Shown: in pieces, positions 1 to 6,740 of the stretch
Layout of the letters: each line of letters opens with the position of its first letter
Position numbering within the stretch: position 1 is the first letter of the stretch
Origin: an uncultured Lentisphaeria bacterium
GTDB lineage: Bacteria > Verrucomicrobiota > Lentisphaeria > Victivallales > Victivallaceae
DNA length: 8,953 nt
Assembly (NCBI GenBank): GCA_903821255.1
Contig: CAIJKT010000895.1
Span: forward strand, 1 to 8,953
Reading direction: 5' to 3'
Program-made: the position numbers and the translations under genes
Notes under the pieces: model-generated
Told to the model about the DNA's origin: nothing
Database searches by the model: none
Seen by the model: the letters and a program-made list of their open reading frames with translations, nothing else

Positions 1-605
1 AGAATTTTACGTTCAACAAGAAGATGAATATTCCGCGCGAACCGTTTAAACTGATTACCATCGGTGCGCTGAAAAAGAAAAAAGGCATTCACACCATACT
101 TCAGGCGTTGAAGCTTTTGAAAGAGCGCGGCATGAGCTTCACCTACAGAATTATTGGCGAAGGCGAAGAAAGAGATAATCTGGAAGCGCTTGCTACGAGC
201 CTCGGCCTGGATGACTCCGTGATTTTCTGCGGCAATCTTTCCCGGCAGAAAACGATTAATGAGTTGCGAGTTTCCGATCTTTTTGTCATTGCGTCAGAAA
301 TTACCCCTGACGGCGACCGGGATTCAATTCCCATGGCGATTCTGGAAAGCATGGCGCTGGGGGTGCCGGTAGTTGCAACCAGGATCACCGGTGTTCAGGA
401 AGTCATTGAAGACGAAGAGACCGGCATACTGGTGCCGCCGTCTGATCCGGCGCAACTGGCCGATGCTTGTGAATCCATGCTCAAAGATACTGAGAACAGG
501 CAGTTGATAATTGTCAAGGCCAGGCTTTTTGTTGAAGGAAGCTGCGATCTGCTGATTCAGACCAGGCGTTTGTCTGAGTTCCTGCAGGAAAGCGGGATGA
601 TTTAA
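1..605 (+). CDS. GT4-family glycosyltransferase, C-terminal part (5' end outside window)
   Basis: This is the nucleotide-sugar-binding C-terminal half of a retaining glycosyltransferase of the group 1/GT4 type, probably acting at the cytoplasmic face of the membrane in polysaccharide or glycoconjugate synthesis. The frame is open to the left edge from position 3, so the ATG at 24 is internal and the N-terminal acceptor domain lies outside the window. Counted from that ATG, residues 9-21 (KLITIGALKKKKG) are the usual entry strand of the domain, residues 42-47 (RIIGEG) the next strand, and residues 96-117 (DGDRDSIP...ILESMALGVPVV) carry the donor-binding signature. The family E-x7-E motif appears as D100-x7-E108, a variant common in GDRD-type members. 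The domain finishes with a GILVPPSDP-like loop and a C-terminal helix. Its stop lies 6 bp from the convergent stop of the amidohydrolase. Donor and acceptor sugars cannot be told. Confidence 0.88.
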   Translation, partial: NFTFNKKMNIPREPFKLITIGALKKKKGIHTILQALKLLKERGMSFTYRIIGEGEERDNLEALATSLGLDDSVIFCGNLSRQKTINELRVSDLFVIASEITPDGDRDSIPMAILESMALGVPVVATRITGVQEVIEDEETGILVPPSDPAQLADACESMLKDTENRQLIIVKARLFVEGSCDLLIQTRRLSEFLQESGMI

Positions 606-611
606 ACCGGC

Positions 612-1403
612 CTATTCCAGGCCAAGCAGTTCCGCCGCGTTCTTGTAAAAAATCTTTTCCTGCGCATCCTGCGGCAGCGGCAGTTTTTTGATAAATTGTA
701 CTGCTTCCGCCTGATTCCGCCAGGGGCTGTCGGAACCGAAAAGTATTCTCTCCGGCCCATGCCTCAGGATGATATCGGCAGTTCTTTCCGGAGTCAGATA
801 ACCGGAAATAAACGCGGTGTCAAAATAAACCGGCAATCCGACCAGATGTTTATCCACCTCATCCCACATTCCCCATGAGCCCATATGTGCCAGAATCAGT
901 TTCAATTCAGGGAAGCGCCGGTGAAAATCCGCCAGTTCAGCGGGATCGCTGCGAAACGGCGCTTCAAAGTTGATGTCAGCGCCGGCATGAGTGATAACAA
1001 AAATCCCGCAATCGCTGCAAGCCTGCCAGATCGGATCAAGCCGGCGTTCGGAGAAACGGAAATTCTGATATTCCGGATGTACTTTAATTCCTTTAAGTCC
1101 CAGTCCGGCTATCCAGCGGATCACCTTTTCCGGTTCCGGCGTGTCCGGGTGAATCGAGCCGGTTAAAATCACCGGCAGCTTATTGTGCAGCGCCGCCCAG
1201 CGGTTGACGCCATGAACATTCTCCGCAGTATTGGCGAGCGGCAATCCGACCGAAATATCAATTCCGGCATTGCGCATGGAGATAATCAGGCCGTTCAATG
1301 TGCCATCGGTGCAAGGAATCATGCCGGGGATTCCGGCAACGGCAGACAGTGCTTTTTCGGCTATTTTTTCCGGATAGAAGTGAGTATGAAAGTCAACAAT
1401 CAT
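612..1403 (-). CDS. Amidohydrolase-2 family metal-dependent hydrolase (TIM barrel)
   Basis: The 263-residue protein matches the amidohydrolase-2 (PF04909-type) fold used by decarboxylases and lactone hydrolases such as ACMSD or PDC-lactonase relatives. Metal and catalytic residues are visible in order: H6-x-H8 in DFHTHFYP on the first strand, K107-x-H109 (GIKVHPEYQNF), H139 (ITHAG), H173 (LAHMGS) and D225 (LFGSDSPW). Length is normal for small members of the family and no signal peptide is seen, so it should be cytoplasmic. It starts 7 bp after the stop of the upstream reductase on the same strand and lacks a strong ribosome-binding site, which suggests co-transcription and translational coupling. 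Substrate is unknown. The family also contains many uncharacterised members, so hydrolase is safer than any specific name. Confidence 0.88.
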   Translation of the reverse strand: MIVDFHTHFYPEKIAEKALSAVAGIPGMIPCTDGTLNGLIISMRNAGIDISVGLPLANTAENVHGVNRWAALHNKLPVILTGSIHPDTPEPEKVIRWIAGLGLKGIKVHPEYQNFRFSERRLDPIWQACSDCGIFVITHAGADINFEAPFRSDPAELADFHRRFPELKLILAHMGSWGMWDEVDKHLVGLPVYFDTAFISGYLTPERTADIILRHGPERILFGSDSPWRNQAEAVQFIKKLPLPQDAQEKIFYKNAAELLGLE

Positions 1404-1410
1404 TCCGGAC

Positions 1411-2550
1411 TCAGGGCTGTATTACTTTCTGCAGCCATTCCACATTGGGGAAATAGTCCTTAAAGAAAGAGGTCATCATGACCTCGAGACCGCGTTCGCC
1501 AATTTCCCAGTCCAATGCTTCATCGCCGAGCACTTTTTTGATATTGGACTGGTCGAAAATAATATCTGAGGAGAAATAAGGCAGGAGATCGCCAAGGAAT
1601 CTGGACAGCAGTTTTTCATCCATACTTTCATCCGGCCTGACCGGAGCAATCAAAACGCCGCCGATCTTGAGCACTTTGCATATCATCTGGTCAATCTGCA
1701 ATGTGCTTACCGGACTGTTGCCGGTAATATGGAATGTTTCATTGCATACCGGTTTTTGAAAAAGTGCGGTAATGGTTTTCTGCACATAGTCAATCGGGAC
1801 AAAATAAACATGTTCAGACGGAATCGCTTTGAATCTGACATGCAGATCCACCCATTCCAGCGGGTTAAGTTTGAGTTTGGCGCAACGATGCTTTTTAAGT
1901 TTAGCCATGAACTCCAGAATTCTGTAGAAAGCCAGCGGCTTTCTGATTCTGCCGTCAGAGAGGCGGCCGGTGATGATTGACGGGCGGTAGATCGTAAATG
2001 GAATCCCCGAATTTCTCACCAGCGACTCTGCTTCAAACTTACTTTTTTCATATGAATTATTGAATCCGGAATTAATGGGGTCATTTTCCATTGCGCGGCC
2101 CTTAAGCCGTCCGGCGACGTAGGCCGTGCTGACATAATGAAATTCTTTGACCTGCAATAATTTGGCGAGCCTGACCATTCGCTCGGTGCCGCTGTAATTG
2201 ATGCGGTATGTTTTGCCGTCAAGATCTTTGCCCAGGTTGACGTCAGCGGCGCAATGAAAAATAATACTTACGCCCTGAAGCATTTCATCGGCGGCCATTT
2301 CCTGCGGGTCGAGATTTACAACATCGCCTTCGATCACTTCTATGGATTTCAGAATGTCCTGAGCTATTTCCGGACACCCGTCAAATTTGCATTGATCAGT
2401 AATAATGTCTTCAACTCTTTTCTCCGCGCTTCTTACCGCGCCTTTTCTTACCAGAGTGACAATTTTAATATCTTTTCGCTTTTGAAGCAAGGCGACTGTA
2501 AATGCGCTTCCGACCAAACCGGTAATGCCTGTCAAAAAGATCTTTATCAT
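1411..2550 (-). CDS. Extended SDR, thioester-reductase-like NAD(P)-dependent reductase
   Basis: The 379-residue protein has an N-terminal Rossmann fold with the nucleotide-binding motif GITGLVG (residues 8-14), typical of extended short-chain dehydrogenases. The arrangement GDVVNLD (75-81), FHCAADVNLG (98-107), HYVSTAYVAG (138-147) and Y167-x3-K171 resembles the NAD_binding_4/male-sterility domain found in thioester and fatty-acyl reductases, with S141/T142, Y167 and K171 as the likely catalytic set. YRPSIITGR, just past the catalytic lysine, is also usual there. The C-terminal third is less recognisable and is presumably the substrate-binding part. It stands alone, without an adenylation or carrier domain, so an acyl-CoA or acyl-ACP reductase or a sugar or sterol-type dehydrogenase are both possible. 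The start has a good GGGGA site 5 to 6 bp upstream. It is the first gene of a two-gene unit with the amidohydrolase. Confidence 0.82.
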   Translation of the reverse strand: MIKIFLTGITGLVGSAFTVALLQKRKDIKIVTLVRKGAVRSAEKRVEDIITDQCKFDGCPEIAQDILKSIEVIEGDVVNLDPQEMAADEMLQGVSIIFHCAADVNLGKDLDGKTYRINYSGTERMVRLAKLLQVKEFHYVSTAYVAGRLKGRAMENDPINSGFNNSYEKSKFEAESLVRNSGIPFTIYRPSIITGRLSDGRIRKPLAFYRILEFMAKLKKHRCAKLKLNPLEWVDLHVRFKAIPSEHVYFVPIDYVQKTITALFQKPVCNETFHITGNSPVSTLQIDQMICKVLKIGGVLIAPVRPDESMDEKLLSRFLGDLLPYFSSDIIFDQSNIKKVLGDEALDWEIGERGLEVMMTSFFKDYFPNVEWLQKVIQP

Positions 2551-2671
2551 TATATCCCCAATACAATAAATTTATTCAATACGATATTTAATCACCACGG
2601 CAATCTCACAGGCCCCGTTGTTCCTATAGTTGAGAAACCAGCAATTGTGTATACTGTAAGACTTTTCAGGG

Positions 2672-2697
2672 ATAATTCAATCCGCTGAGTGAATTAT
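2672..2697. promoter_or_regulatory. Inverted repeat, candidate operator upstream of metal operon
   Basis: ATAATTCA at 2672-2679 is the exact reverse complement of TGAATTAT at 2690-2697, with a 10-bp spacer. It sits about 120 bp before the first gene of the zinc operon. Spaced dyads of this kind are used by metal-sensing ribbon-helix-helix proteins such as NikR, and the first gene of the operon encodes a ribbon-helix-helix protein, so an operator role is reasonable. A hairpin in RNA is the alternative; there is no T-tract that would make it a good terminator. Function is inferred. Confidence 0.35.
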
Positions 2698-2751
2698 TTA
2701 TGAATATTATGCAATTTATACATGGAAAACATATATGGCATTTGCAATGGA

Positions 2752-2771
2752 TATTACTTTGTATTACTTTA
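2752..2771. repeat. Tandem 10-bp direct repeat (TATTACTTT) before the regulator gene
   Basis: TATTACTTTG (2752-2761) is followed immediately by TATTACTTTA (2762-2771), two copies differing only in the last base. The period is about one helical turn, so both copies face the same side of the DNA, as in operators of MetJ/Arc-type ribbon-helix-helix proteins. It lies about 50 bp before the regulator start, near where a promoter would be expected. It may be an operator, or a chance repeat in AT-rich DNA. Confidence 0.4.
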
Positions 2772-2819
2772 GAAGAACAAGCGGTGCCAACCACATAATC
2801 TATGGAGCAGTGCAGTATT

Positions 2820-3104
2820 ATGGATAAAAGTACTCAAAACGAGATAATTACTTTTAAGGTGGATGAAACGATTAAAAATGCCATGAAAGGTATTGCCAAT
2901 CGCTCAGACTTCATCCGTTCGGCAATTCTTACCGCGCTTAATAACACCTGTCCGCTCTGTCATGGCAGCGGCATTTTGACCCCGCATCAGCATAAACACT
3001 GGGAAGAGTTTACCAGACACCATCCGCTGGTGGATTGCGATCAGTGCAAAGCCGGGCATTTTACCTGCGAATTCAGCCATCAAGAACACCATAAAGAGGA
3101 GTAG
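2820..3104 (+). CDS. Ribbon-helix-helix protein with Cys/His zinc-binding tail, putative metal regulator
   Basis: This is a 94-residue protein if it starts at 2820; an in-frame ATG at 2802 would give 100 residues but has no ribosome-binding site, whereas 2820 has GGAG at 2804-2807 (spacer 12, a little long). The N-terminal half fits a compact ribbon-helix-helix DNA-binding fold: strand EIITFKVD, short helix TIKNAMKGI, turn ANRS, helix DFIRSAILTALN. The C-terminal half has CPLCHGSG (a CxxCxGxG knuckle as in DnaJ), then HQHKHW, RHH, CDQC and a further Cys and HQEHH cluster near the end, giving five Cys and many His in about 50 residues. Such a tail should bind zinc or a related metal. It is the first gene of a tight zinc-uptake operon; its stop codon directly follows the Shine-Dalgarno of the next gene. 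An autoregulatory metal sensor is inferred, not shown. Confidence 0.82.
   Translation: MDKSTQNEIITFKVDETIKNAMKGIANRSDFIRSAILTALNNTCPLCHGSGILTPHQHKHWEEFTRHHPLVDCDQCKAGHFTCEFSHQEHHKEE
3095..3101 (+). promoter_or_regulatory. Shine-Dalgarno of the zinc-binding lipoprotein, ending at the regulator stop codon
   Basis: AGAGGAG occupies the last codons of the regulator gene immediately before its TAG (3102-3104), 6 bp from the ATG at 3108. Ribosomes finishing the regulator would cover this site, which suggests translational coupling of the two genes. Confidence 0.7.
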
Positions 3105-3107
3105 GAT

Positions 3108-4067
3108 ATGAAAAATATTGCAGTACTGATCATGGCTTCCCTGATATTGACGATGTTCTCTGCCGGCTGTTCTGACAATACCCCGTCGCCGGGCAGTGAG
3201 CAGGGTAATAAAAAGCTGATTACATGTTCCGCCATTGGACCGGTGGCGTTTATCGCCGGCGAAATAGGCGGCGACAAGATCATGTCCAAATCTCTTATCC
3301 CGCAGGATAAAAGTGTGCATTCGTATCTTCCAACTCCGAAAGACGTTAATGACATGCAGCAGGCAAAATTGTTTTTCGCAGTTGGAATTCCGCTGGAGGA
3401 GCAGGTGCTTAAACATATTCTGGAAAGCAGTAAGATCCCGGTAATAAACTCTGCGGAAGGCGTCAAACGGATGGCGCTGTCGGAAGACAGCAAGGAATTT
3501 GAGAAACACGGTCATGAAAGCGAAGGAGGCGGTGAACACCATCACGCCGCTGACGAAGACCAGTATCAGGACGTTCATGTCTGGTTATCTCCGGCGAACA
3601 ATCTGATAATAGCCGGGAATATCTGTAAAGCGCTGCAGGCCGCCGATCCGGCCAATGCCGCCTATTATGCCGCCAATCTAAAAAACTTCACTGAGAAATT
3701 ACAGGTTCTGGACGAGCGGCTGAAAAATATGCTTGCCCCTTATAAAGGCAAAAAATTCCTGGTTTATCATCCGGCATTCGGCTATTTCGGCAATCACTAC
3801 GGACTGATTCAGGAAGCCGTGGAAACCGGCGGCAAGAGTCCGTCTCCCAAACATCTGGAGCTGCTGATTAACGAAGCCAGAAAAGACAACATAAAAATAA
3901 TCTTCGTTCAGCCTCAATTCAATGAAAAATACGCGGATGTGGTTGCCAAGGCTGTCGGCGCGAAAATTGTAAGAATCGATCCCCAGGCGCCGAATGTGCT
4001 GGAAAATTACAACTATATAGCTGCCGAACTGGCCCGCTCCCTGGATACTAAACCGAAAGGGAATTAA
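3108..4067 (+). CDS. znuA: Zinc ABC transporter substrate-binding lipoprotein (ZnuA/TroA family)
   Basis: This 319-residue cluster-9 solute-binding protein captures a divalent metal outside the inner membrane and hands it to the permease. A lipoprotein signal peptide ends in the lipobox FSAGC with C21 as the acylated residue. Likely metal ligands are H71 (VHSYLPTPKDV), H157 (HVWLSPANN), H221 (YHPAFGYFG) and D291 (RIDPQAP), the canonical positions of ZnuA/TroA proteins. Between H71 and H157 lies an acidic His-rich loop, residues 133-151, with five His (134, 136, 144-146), which favours zinc over manganese as substrate. Length is typical. It follows the regulator by 3 bp and precedes the ATPase by 3 bp. 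Manganese specificity cannot be excluded from sequence alone. Confidence 0.93.
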   Translation: MKNIAVLIMASLILTMFSAGCSDNTPSPGSEQGNKKLITCSAIGPVAFIAGEIGGDKIMSKSLIPQDKSVHSYLPTPKDVNDMQQAKLFFAVGIPLEEQVLKHILESSKIPVINSAEGVKRMALSEDSKEFEKHGHESEGGGEHHHAADEDQYQDVHVWLSPANNLIIAGNICKALQAADPANAAYYAANLKNFTEKLQVLDERLKNMLAPYKGKKFLVYHPAFGYFGNHYGLIQEAVETGGKSPSPKHLELLINEARKDNIKIIFVQPQFNEKYADVVAKAVGAKIVRIDPQAPNVLENYNYIAAELARSLDTKPKGN

Positions 4068-4070
4068 CCT

Positions 4071-4838
4071 GTGAAAGACAAAGGCTCTGACATCATTGTT
4101 ATTAATGACCTGAGTTTTGCCTATGAATCGGGCAATCCGGTACTGGAAAACGTCAATCTGAATTTCCGGGAATTGGAGACTGCCTGCATCGTCGGGCCTA
4201 ACGGCGGCGGCAAAAGCACGCTGCTGTACCTGATTCTCGGGTTGATCCGTCCGACCGGCGGGCAGATCAAGGTTTTCGGCAGCGACCCGGAAAAAGCCAG
4301 GATGAAGATCGGTTACATGCCGCAGTTTGCCAATCTGGACAGCGATTTCCCGGTAAATGTCATGGACGTCGTCCTGATGGGCAGGCTTTCAAAAAACTTC
4401 TTCGGACGTTACTCTGCCGTTGACCGTAAACTCGCAATCGAAGCAATGGAGGAAATGGCGGTCGCGGATCTGGCCAGAAGGCCTTTCTCGGAACTTTCCG
4501 GAGGACAGCGGCAGCGGGTATTGATTGCCCGCGCACTGGCTTGCAACCCGCAGTTGCTGCTGCTGGATGAACCGACCGCGAATGTGGACCCGTGCATTCA
4601 GGAGCAATTTTACGAAACGATGAAGGCGCTGAATAACCGGATGTCAATTTTGCTGGTTTCGCATGATCTGGGCTTCGTCTCACAGCGGATTGACAGTGTG
4701 ATCTGTGTGAACCGCAAAGTCCAGGTGCATCCCACCAATGATCTTTCCGGCAGCATGATCCGGGACATATACGGTTATGATGTGAGCATGATCCGCCATG
4801 ATCACCGCTGCTCGGAAGGAGGGCATCGCCATGCTTGA
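4071..4838 (+). CDS. znuC: Zinc ABC transporter ATP-binding protein (ZnuC/TroB type)
   Basis: This 255-residue cytoplasmic ATPase powers metal import. All nucleotide-binding motifs are intact: Walker A GPNGGGKST (42-50), Q-loop Q85 in YMPQF, signature LSGGQ (142-146), Walker B LLLLDEP (162-168) with E167, D-loop around D173, and switch histidine H198 in VSHD. The reading frame starts with GTG at 4071, preceded by AAAGGGA about 9 bp upstream; no better start fits the conserved N-terminal strand IIVINDLSFAYE. The end is unusual in being His-rich: the last 15 or so residues include four His and one Cys (RHDHRCSEGGHRHA), which may bind metal. The gene overlaps the permease start by 8 bp. Confidence 0.94.
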   Translation: MKDKGSDIIVINDLSFAYESGNPVLENVNLNFRELETACIVGPNGGGKSTLLYLILGLIRPTGGQIKVFGSDPEKARMKIGYMPQFANLDSDFPVNVMDVVLMGRLSKNFFGRYSAVDRKLAIEAMEEMAVADLARRPFSELSGGQRQRVLIARALACNPQLLLLDEPTANVDPCIQEQFYETMKALNNRMSILLVSHDLGFVSQRIDSVICVNRKVQVHPTNDLSGSMIRDIYGYDVSMIRHDHRCSEGGHRHA

Positions 4839-5685
4839 TTTTATACAACAGCTCGCTAATCCCAGTATGTCATTCCTGCTTTACGCTTTCCTCACCGGCG
4901 CAGTCGCCAGCGTGGCATTCGGAATCATCGGAACTTATGTGGTAACCCGGCGGATTACCGCCATTGCCGGCGCGATTGCGCATTGCGTCCTCGGCGGCAT
5001 CGGGATTGCGTTATACCTTAAACTGAATTATCAGCTTGCCTGGTGCACACCCATGGTCGGCGCCATCGTATCGGCGCTGTTTTCCGCTATTATCATCGGC
5101 CTGGTCAGCATGTACGCCAAGGAGCGGGAAGACACCGTGATCGGGGCGATCTGGGCTATCGGGATGGCTATCGGCTTGCTGTTTCTCGCGAAAACTCCCG
5201 GCTATATTGATTTGCACAGCTACCTTTTCGGGAATATCCTGCTGGTCAATGCCGACGATTTCAAGGTGACGCTGATTCTGGATGTTGTGGTATTGGTTCC
5301 GGCAATACTTCTGTTCAATAATTTTCTGGCGGTATGTTTTGACAGCCGTTTTGCCGAACTCAGGGGGATGCGCATCAAATTGACCTACCTGCTTTTGTTG
5401 TGCATGACCGCCATGACAATCGTTCTGATGGTAACGATTGTCGGGATCATCATGGTAATTGCGCTGCTGACGCTGCCTGCTGCCGTCGCCGGATATTTCA
5501 CCCGGCGGATGTGGTCGATGATGTCACTGGCGATACTGCTCAGCCTGGTGTTCACATCCAGCGGCCTGATCGTCAGTTACAAGTGCGATCTGCCGTCCGG
5601 CCCGATTATCGTTGTCATTGCGGGCGGATGTTATGTTCTGACCGTGCTTTACCGGCTGGCGGTAAAGCGTTTCTTCAGAAAATGA
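4831..5685 (+). CDS. znuB: Zinc ABC transporter permease (ABC-3 family, ZnuB/TroC type)
   Basis: This is the inner-membrane channel subunit of the metal importer, 284 residues and almost entirely hydrophobic, with about eight or nine membrane segments. The first spans roughly residues 14-38, and the second begins at IAGAIAHCVLGGIGIAL with the family's conserved His at position 51 (usually SHAxLPG). Positively charged stretches such as VTRRIT and MYAKERED separate the segments. The start at 4831 is chosen because GGAGG sits 8 bp upstream at 4818-4822; the ATG at 4798 would lie deep inside the ATPase gene and lacks such a site. It overlaps the ATPase stop by 8 bp and ends the four-gene operon. 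Confidence 0.93.
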   Translation: MLDFIQQLANPSMSFLLYAFLTGAVASVAFGIIGTYVVTRRITAIAGAIAHCVLGGIGIALYLKLNYQLAWCTPMVGAIVSALFSAIIIGLVSMYAKEREDTVIGAIWAIGMAIGLLFLAKTPGYIDLHSYLFGNILLVNADDFKVTLILDVVVLVPAILLFNNFLAVCFDSRFAELRGMRIKLTYLLLLCMTAMTIVLMVTIVGIIMVIALLTLPAAVAGYFTRRMWSMMSLAILLSLVFTSSGLIVSYKCDLPSGPIIVVIAGGCYVLTVLYRLAVKRFFRK

Positions 5686-5859
5686 CAATATCCGGCTGGA
5701 TTCATCCCTGACCGATACCTGTGCCTGCCTCAAACGGAAAAGGTTTTTAATATAAACCGGTTTCAAAGGGTTGAAAAAGATGAGTTTTCAGTTAAGTTTT
5801 ACCGTTACCTTTTAATTCGGATTTATAATTTTTAATGAATATACGGCAATAGTAAAATT
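5686..5859 (+). promoter_or_regulatory. Intergenic region with candidate promoter for the TPR lipoprotein
   Basis: A perfect TATAAT lies at 5824-5829, placing a start of transcription near 5836 and a leader of about 24 nt before the ATG at 5860. No good -35 is present at standard spacing. Further left are a 10-bp palindrome AAACCGGTTT (5754-5763) and a weak hairpin TTTCAA-AGGG-TTGAAA (5761-5776). Neither forms a convincing intrinsic terminator for the zinc operon. No Shine-Dalgarno site is seen before the ATG. Confidence 0.4.
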
Positions 5860-6645
5860 ATGCGTAAAACTTTTAAATATACAGTAATGACAGTTTCAAT
5901 AGCATCGGTTGCGGCAATGCTGGTTTCGCTTTCCGCCTGCAACCGGACATCATCAATGACCACCACTGAACTGCTGGATCAGGCGACAAGTGCGGCCCAG
6001 GGCGGCAAATGGAACACAACCCTTAAATTCGTCAAGGTGGCGGTCGAACGTGAACCGGCCAATGCTCCGGCATTCATCCTGCTGGCCATGGCTTATGAAA
6101 ATACCGGGAAGAATGAACAGGCCATTGAGGCCGCACGGAAAGCCGTCAAGCTGGAGCCGGACAATTTCCTGGCGCAATATACTCTCGGACGGCTCTATGC
6201 CATTGACCAGAATAAACTCCAGGACGCGGTGGAACCGCTGCTCAGGGCGCTGAAACTCAGGCCCGGCGATTCTGATACGCTCCTGCTGCTGGCGGACTGC
6301 TGCCAGAAACTGAATCTGCCTAAAACGCCCGATTACTACAACCTGATTGTTGCTCTGCCGGCTTTTAAAAACCGTCATGAACCGTGGAATCAACTGGGCG
6401 TCTATTATGCCGAAAAAGGCAATTTGCGCAATGCCGCCGCCTGTTTTAAACAGGCTTACGCCATTGCCCCTGAAAATCATATGGTACTGTTGAATTTCGG
6501 TATCTTCTTTGATAAATACCTGAGACAGTCTGAGCGTGCGTTGAAGTATTATCAGAGATATATGGATATTACAGCTAAAAATCCGGAAATGGAACAGAAA
6601 AAACAGGAAATTAAAGCCAGGATCAAGGATTTGACCGGCAAATAA
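5860..6645 (+). CDS. TPR-repeat lipoprotein of unknown function
   Basis: This 261-residue envelope protein has an N-terminal signal (basic MRKTFK, hydrophobic stretch, lipobox LSAC with C27). The rest is a solenoid of tetratricopeptide repeats: clear units run from about 37-68, 69-102 (AMAYENTGKNEQAIEAARKA), 103-137 (LGRLYAI...AVEPLLRALKLRPGD), and later LGVYYAEKGNLRNAAACFKQAYAIAPEN, with weaker units between and after. TPR proteins are scaffolds for protein partners, and no enzymatic motif is visible. It has its own candidate promoter and sits 95 bp before dnaG, with no functional link to it apparent. Resemblance to BamD- or PilF-like TPR lipoproteins is general only and does not justify a name. 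The start codon is fixed by the signal peptide although no ribosome-binding site is present. Confidence 0.85.
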   Translation: MRKTFKYTVMTVSIASVAAMLVSLSACNRTSSMTTTELLDQATSAAQGGKWNTTLKFVKVAVEREPANAPAFILLAMAYENTGKNEQAIEAARKAVKLEPDNFLAQYTLGRLYAIDQNKLQDAVEPLLRALKLRPGDSDTLLLLADCCQKLNLPKTPDYYNLIVALPAFKNRHEPWNQLGVYYAEKGNLRNAAACFKQAYAIAPENHMVLLNFGIFFDKYLRQSERALKYYQRYMDITAKNPEMEQKKQEIKARIKDLTGK

Positions 6646-6711
6646 GCCTGCGCCTTATCATCCGGACTCCTGCCTGCTGCTTTTTTAATGCTCAAACCGG
6701 CTGATCCGAGT

Positions 6712-6717
6712 TACAAT
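6712..6717 (+). promoter_or_regulatory. Candidate -10 element of dnaG
   Basis: TACAAT at 6712-6717 matches the bacterial -10 consensus in five of six positions, with TGCTCA at 6689-6694 (17-bp spacing) matching the -35 in three of six. Transcription would begin near 6724, leaving a leader of about 17 nt with no Shine-Dalgarno sequence. The assignment is tentative. Confidence 0.3.
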
Positions 6718-6740
6718 TAAATTTTGCGGTACATCTGATT

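Larger units (their letters stand above)
2551..2819. promoter_or_regulatory. AT-rich divergent intergenic region between reductase and zinc operon
   Basis: This stretch separates the minus-strand reductase from the plus-strand metal-transport operon and must hold both promoters. It is clearly AT-richer than its flanks. Visible elements are a 12-bp perfect palindrome (AATAAATTTATT, 2565-2576) close to the reductase start, an 8-bp inverted repeat at 2672-2697, a pair of TGAATtATT-like direct repeats at 2690 and 2701, and a tandem 10-bp repeat at 2752-2771. No convincing -35/-10 pair with standard spacing could be fixed on either strand; TTGCAA at 2742-2747 is a possible -35 for the operon with TACTTT at 2765-2770 as a poor -10. 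No coding signal or tRNA-like fold was found. Confidence 0.5.

Noticed and set aside
609..623. Hairpin GGCCT-ATTCC-AGGCC between the convergent stops as a bidirectional terminator
   Set aside because: Only five pairs, no T-tract on either side, and it lies partly in the amidohydrolase coding end.
696..1463. Three plus-strand open frames opposite the amidohydrolase gene
   Set aside because: They have no recognisable domains and lie antisense to a gene with complete metal-ligand motifs; they are codon-bias shadows.
2802..2819. Upstream start for the regulator at 2802
   Set aside because: No Shine-Dalgarno before it, while GGAG at 2804-2807 serves the ATG at 2820; kept as an alternative only because the spacing is long.
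2904..3578. Long minus-strand open frame (224 codons) across the regulator and znuA
   Set aside because: No family resemblance and it opposes two well-supported genes; treated as a shadow.
4798..4830. Upstream start for the permease at 4798
   Set aside because: No ribosome-binding site and a long overlap with the ATPase; 4831 has GGAGG at ideal spacing.
6642..6690. Intrinsic terminator after the TPR gene (ATAAG/CTTAT hairpin and T6 run at 6681-6686)
   Set aside because: The stem is short and AU-rich and the T-run is over 20 bp away with no GC-rich stem directly before it.
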